Assembly: GCF_019431355.1 (NCBI RefSeq)
Contig: NZ_CP080269.1
Location: forward strand, 4,583,001 to 4,647,000
DNA length: 64,000 bases
Direction: 5' to 3'
Source: Paenibacillus sp. R14(2021)
Lineage (GTDB): Bacteria; Bacillota; Bacilli; Paenibacillales; Paenibacillaceae
In this document: positions 62,606 through 64,000 of the stretch, piece after piece
How the letters are laid out: each line of letters begins with the position of its first letter
Position numbering within the stretch: position 1 is the stretch's first letter
Made by a program: the position numbers and the translations under genes
Notes under the pieces: model-generated
Seen by the model: only the letters and a program-made list of their open reading frames with translations
The model's database searches: none
What the model was told of the DNA's origin: nothing

Positions 62606-63214
62606 ATGGGAAACAAGCCGTTTCTTGGTCATTACGGACTGTATGCTATTATCGTGTTTTTTGCAATTTGCTGGACGCTGCTCGCGTTCCATCCTTACAG
62701 CGTTTTCGATTGGTGGCTTGAGAATCTGCTGACCTTAGCCTCGCTGGCTGGCTTGGCTGCAAGCTATCGTTGGTTCCGCTTCAGTAATAGCTCTTATTTC
62801 CTAATCATGATCTTCATCGTCATGCACACGATCGGCGCGCATTTTGCGTACAACACGACACCGATAGATCGCTTCTTAAACCTATTGTTTCATTTTGAAC
62901 GTCAAAACTACGACCGCGTCGTCCACTTTGCTTTCGGCCTGCTCATTGCCTACCCCGTCTATGAGGTCATCGTCCGATTGACGAGTATGCGCAGAGGCTG
63001 GGCGCATATCGCCGTGCCATGGCTCATTCTTGGCTTCGGCGCGTACTATGAGCTGATCGAAATGTGGGTCGCGCTTATTGTTTCCCCTGAGAAAGGAGCC
63101 ATGTTTCTCGGCAGCCAGGGCGATCCGTGGGATGCCCAGCACGATATGGAGGTTGCGCTTTACGGCGCATCTATTGCGATGCTGGCTGCGTTTCTGTTTC
63201 GCCGGCGGCGATAG
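62606..63214 (+). CDS. DUF2238 (YjdF-like) membrane protein
   Basis: A 202-residue integral membrane protein with about six helices, showing WWLENLL, HTIGAHFAYNTTPID, NYDRVVHFAFGLL and the acidic signature GSQGDPWDAQHDMEVALYGA. These His/Asp motifs are typical of DUF2238, whose function is unknown. Its last 44 bases overlap the end of the convergent PPK2 gene. The start codon is in a context TAGAGCATCATG with AGGTAGAG upstream. Confidence 0.88.
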   Translation: MGNKPFLGHYGLYAIIVFFAICWTLLAFHPYSVFDWWLENLLTLASLAGLAASYRWFRFSNSSYFLIMIFIVMHTIGAHFAYNTTPIDRFLNLLFHFERQNYDRVVHFAFGLLIAYPVYEVIVRLTSMRRGWAHIAVPWLILGFGAYYELIEMWVALIVSPEKGAMFLGSQGDPWDAQHDMEVALYGASIAMLAAFLFRRRR

Positions 63215-64000
63215 ACGGGAACTGGCTCATGTCGACGTCGGGATACGTTAGGTGGAGTGAATTCATCGCCGACTCTACAATGCGGAGCACGAGGTAGTCG
63301 CGGAACCAGCGGTTATTCGCAGGGACAATATACCAAGGACAGCGTTTGGTGGAAGTCGCTTTGAACGCCTGCTCGTATGCCTTCTGGTAGGCGGGCCAGT
63401 AACGGCGCTCCTCGAGGTCGCTGGGATCGAATTTCCACAGCTTTTCGGGATTTTCCATACGCTCATGAATTTTTTTGAGCTGAAAATCCGGCGAGATATG
63501 AAGGAAAATCTTAATGACCGTAATACCGCTGTCACTTAGCATTTTCTCGAAATGAACAATATGCTTGAGCCGCTTGGACGCTTCTTTGTTGTCGATGACA
63601 CCGTGCACGCGCGTGATGAGGACCTCCTCGTAGTAGGAGCGGTTGAAGGCCGAGATCGTGCCTTTGGGCGGGGCGACCTTATGCGTCCGCCACAGAAAAT
63701 CATGGGATGCTTCATCGGGCGTCGGCTTCTTGAAGCTCTCTGCCCGGAACCCCTGCGGATTGAGCCCGGCAAGCACCTTCTTGATGACGCCGTCTTTCCC
63801 GCTGCAATCCATGCCTTGAAAGAGGATCAGCACGCCGTTTCGCTTGCTTGCATAAAGCCTCTCCTGATGCTCCTCAAGCTTGTCCTTCAGTTCGTCGAAC
63901 GCGTCCGCGATCTCGTCTTTATCTGCAATGCCTGCCGTATCCTCGGGATCAATGTTCGAGAGGGACAGCTTGCGTTTCTCGTTTAGTCGGTAGTTCTCCA
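63171..64000 (-). CDS. ppk2: Polyphosphate kinase 2-family protein (5' end outside window)
   Basis: The frame is open to base 64000, so the N-terminus is cut off; residues seen begin near NYRLNEKRKLSLS. Walker A FQGMDCSGKDG and the PPK2 lid and Walker B segments (ISAFNRSYYEEVLITRVHG, DFLWRTHKVAPPKG, WKFDPSDLEERRYW, CPWYIVPANNRWFRDY) are clear. PPK2 enzymes phosphorylate nucleotides with polyphosphate or the reverse. An internal GTG near 63833 is not the start because conserved helices continue upstream of it. The C-terminus overlaps the DUF2238 gene. Confidence 0.92.
   Translation of the reverse strand, partial: ENYRLNEKRKLSLSNIDPEDTAGIADKDEIADAFDELKDKLEEHQERLYASKRNGVLILFQGMDCSGKDGVIKKVLAGLNPQGFRAESFKKPTPDEASHDFLWRTHKVAPPKGTISAFNRSYYEEVLITRVHGVIDNKEASKRLKHIVHFEKMLSDSGITVIKIFLHISPDFQLKKIHERMENPEKLWKFDPSDLEERRYWPAYQKAYEQAFKATSTKRCPWYIVPANNRWFRDYLVLRIVESAMNSLHLTYPDVDMSQFPSIAAGETETQPASQ

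Overview
The window looks like chromosome of an endospore-forming, GC-rich Bacillota, most likely Paenibacillus or a close relative (Paenibacillaceae). This is an inference. The evidence is an alpha/beta-type spore SASP, S-layer homology domains, many GGAGG ribosome binding sites with TTG/GTG starts, a T-box leader, a cre-like site, and abundant two-component and sugar-ABC genes. There is no phage, plasmid or insertion-sequence module and no CRISPR array.

Layout. 1-7.2 kb: end of an SLH/transglutaminase wall protein, a signal-peptidase-like protein without the usual catalytic lysine, CorA, a SASP, an OmpR-type two-component system preceded by four 11-bp-phased TTCAG repeats, a VOC protein, and a ten-copy 51-bp tandem repeat. 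7.4-16 kb: GH51 arabinofuranosidase divergent from an ArsR-type regulator, a TRM11-like methyltransferase, alpha/beta hydrolase, aldo/keto reductase, aldose epimerase, and a PadR-DUF1700-DUF4097 operon. 16-28.4 kb: a multicopper oxidase relic, an HD-GYP protein, a PAS/HTH regulator with decayed tail duplications, a large hybrid histidine kinase, an OmpR-type regulator, a degenerate-GGDEF/EAL protein, and a second membrane kinase.

28.5-35.2 kb: tRNA-Thr(CGT) and a lower-GC sugar module (LacI-type regulator, binding protein, two permeases, GH32 hydrolase). The module ends in a degenerate copy of the tRNA 3' half plus its terminator, so it resembles a small island inserted at the tRNA. 35.5-46 kb: a Cys-rich small protein, GH116 glucosidase, a small tyrosinase-like protein, Nudix, MscL with a zinc ribbon, a PAS kinase, a lipid kinase, a DNA-alkylation-repair-like protein, and an aromatic-acid-exporter-like membrane protein.

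46-56.7 kb: a phytanoyl-CoA-dioxygenase-like protein, then a tightly overlapping Opp-type ABC operon (binding protein, two permeases, two ATPases). Two uncharacterised membrane proteins and a GntR/LacI-hybrid regulator are built into it, followed by an AraC regulator. 56.8-64 kb: small proteins, a VTT-domain protein, an LtaA-like MFS flippase beside a UgtP-like glycolipid synthase, T-box-controlled ilvA, a DUF2238 protein, and the C-terminal part of a PPK2 kinase that runs off the window.

The genes mostly serve plant-polysaccharide and oligosaccharide use, envelope biogenesis, and phosphorelay/c-di-GMP signalling. I found no clearly new defence or mobile system. The most unusual items are the tRNA-flanked sugar island, the minimal tyrosinase-like protein, the orphan membrane proteins inside the Opp operon, the lysine-less signal peptidase, the multicopper oxidase relic and the 51-bp repeat array.
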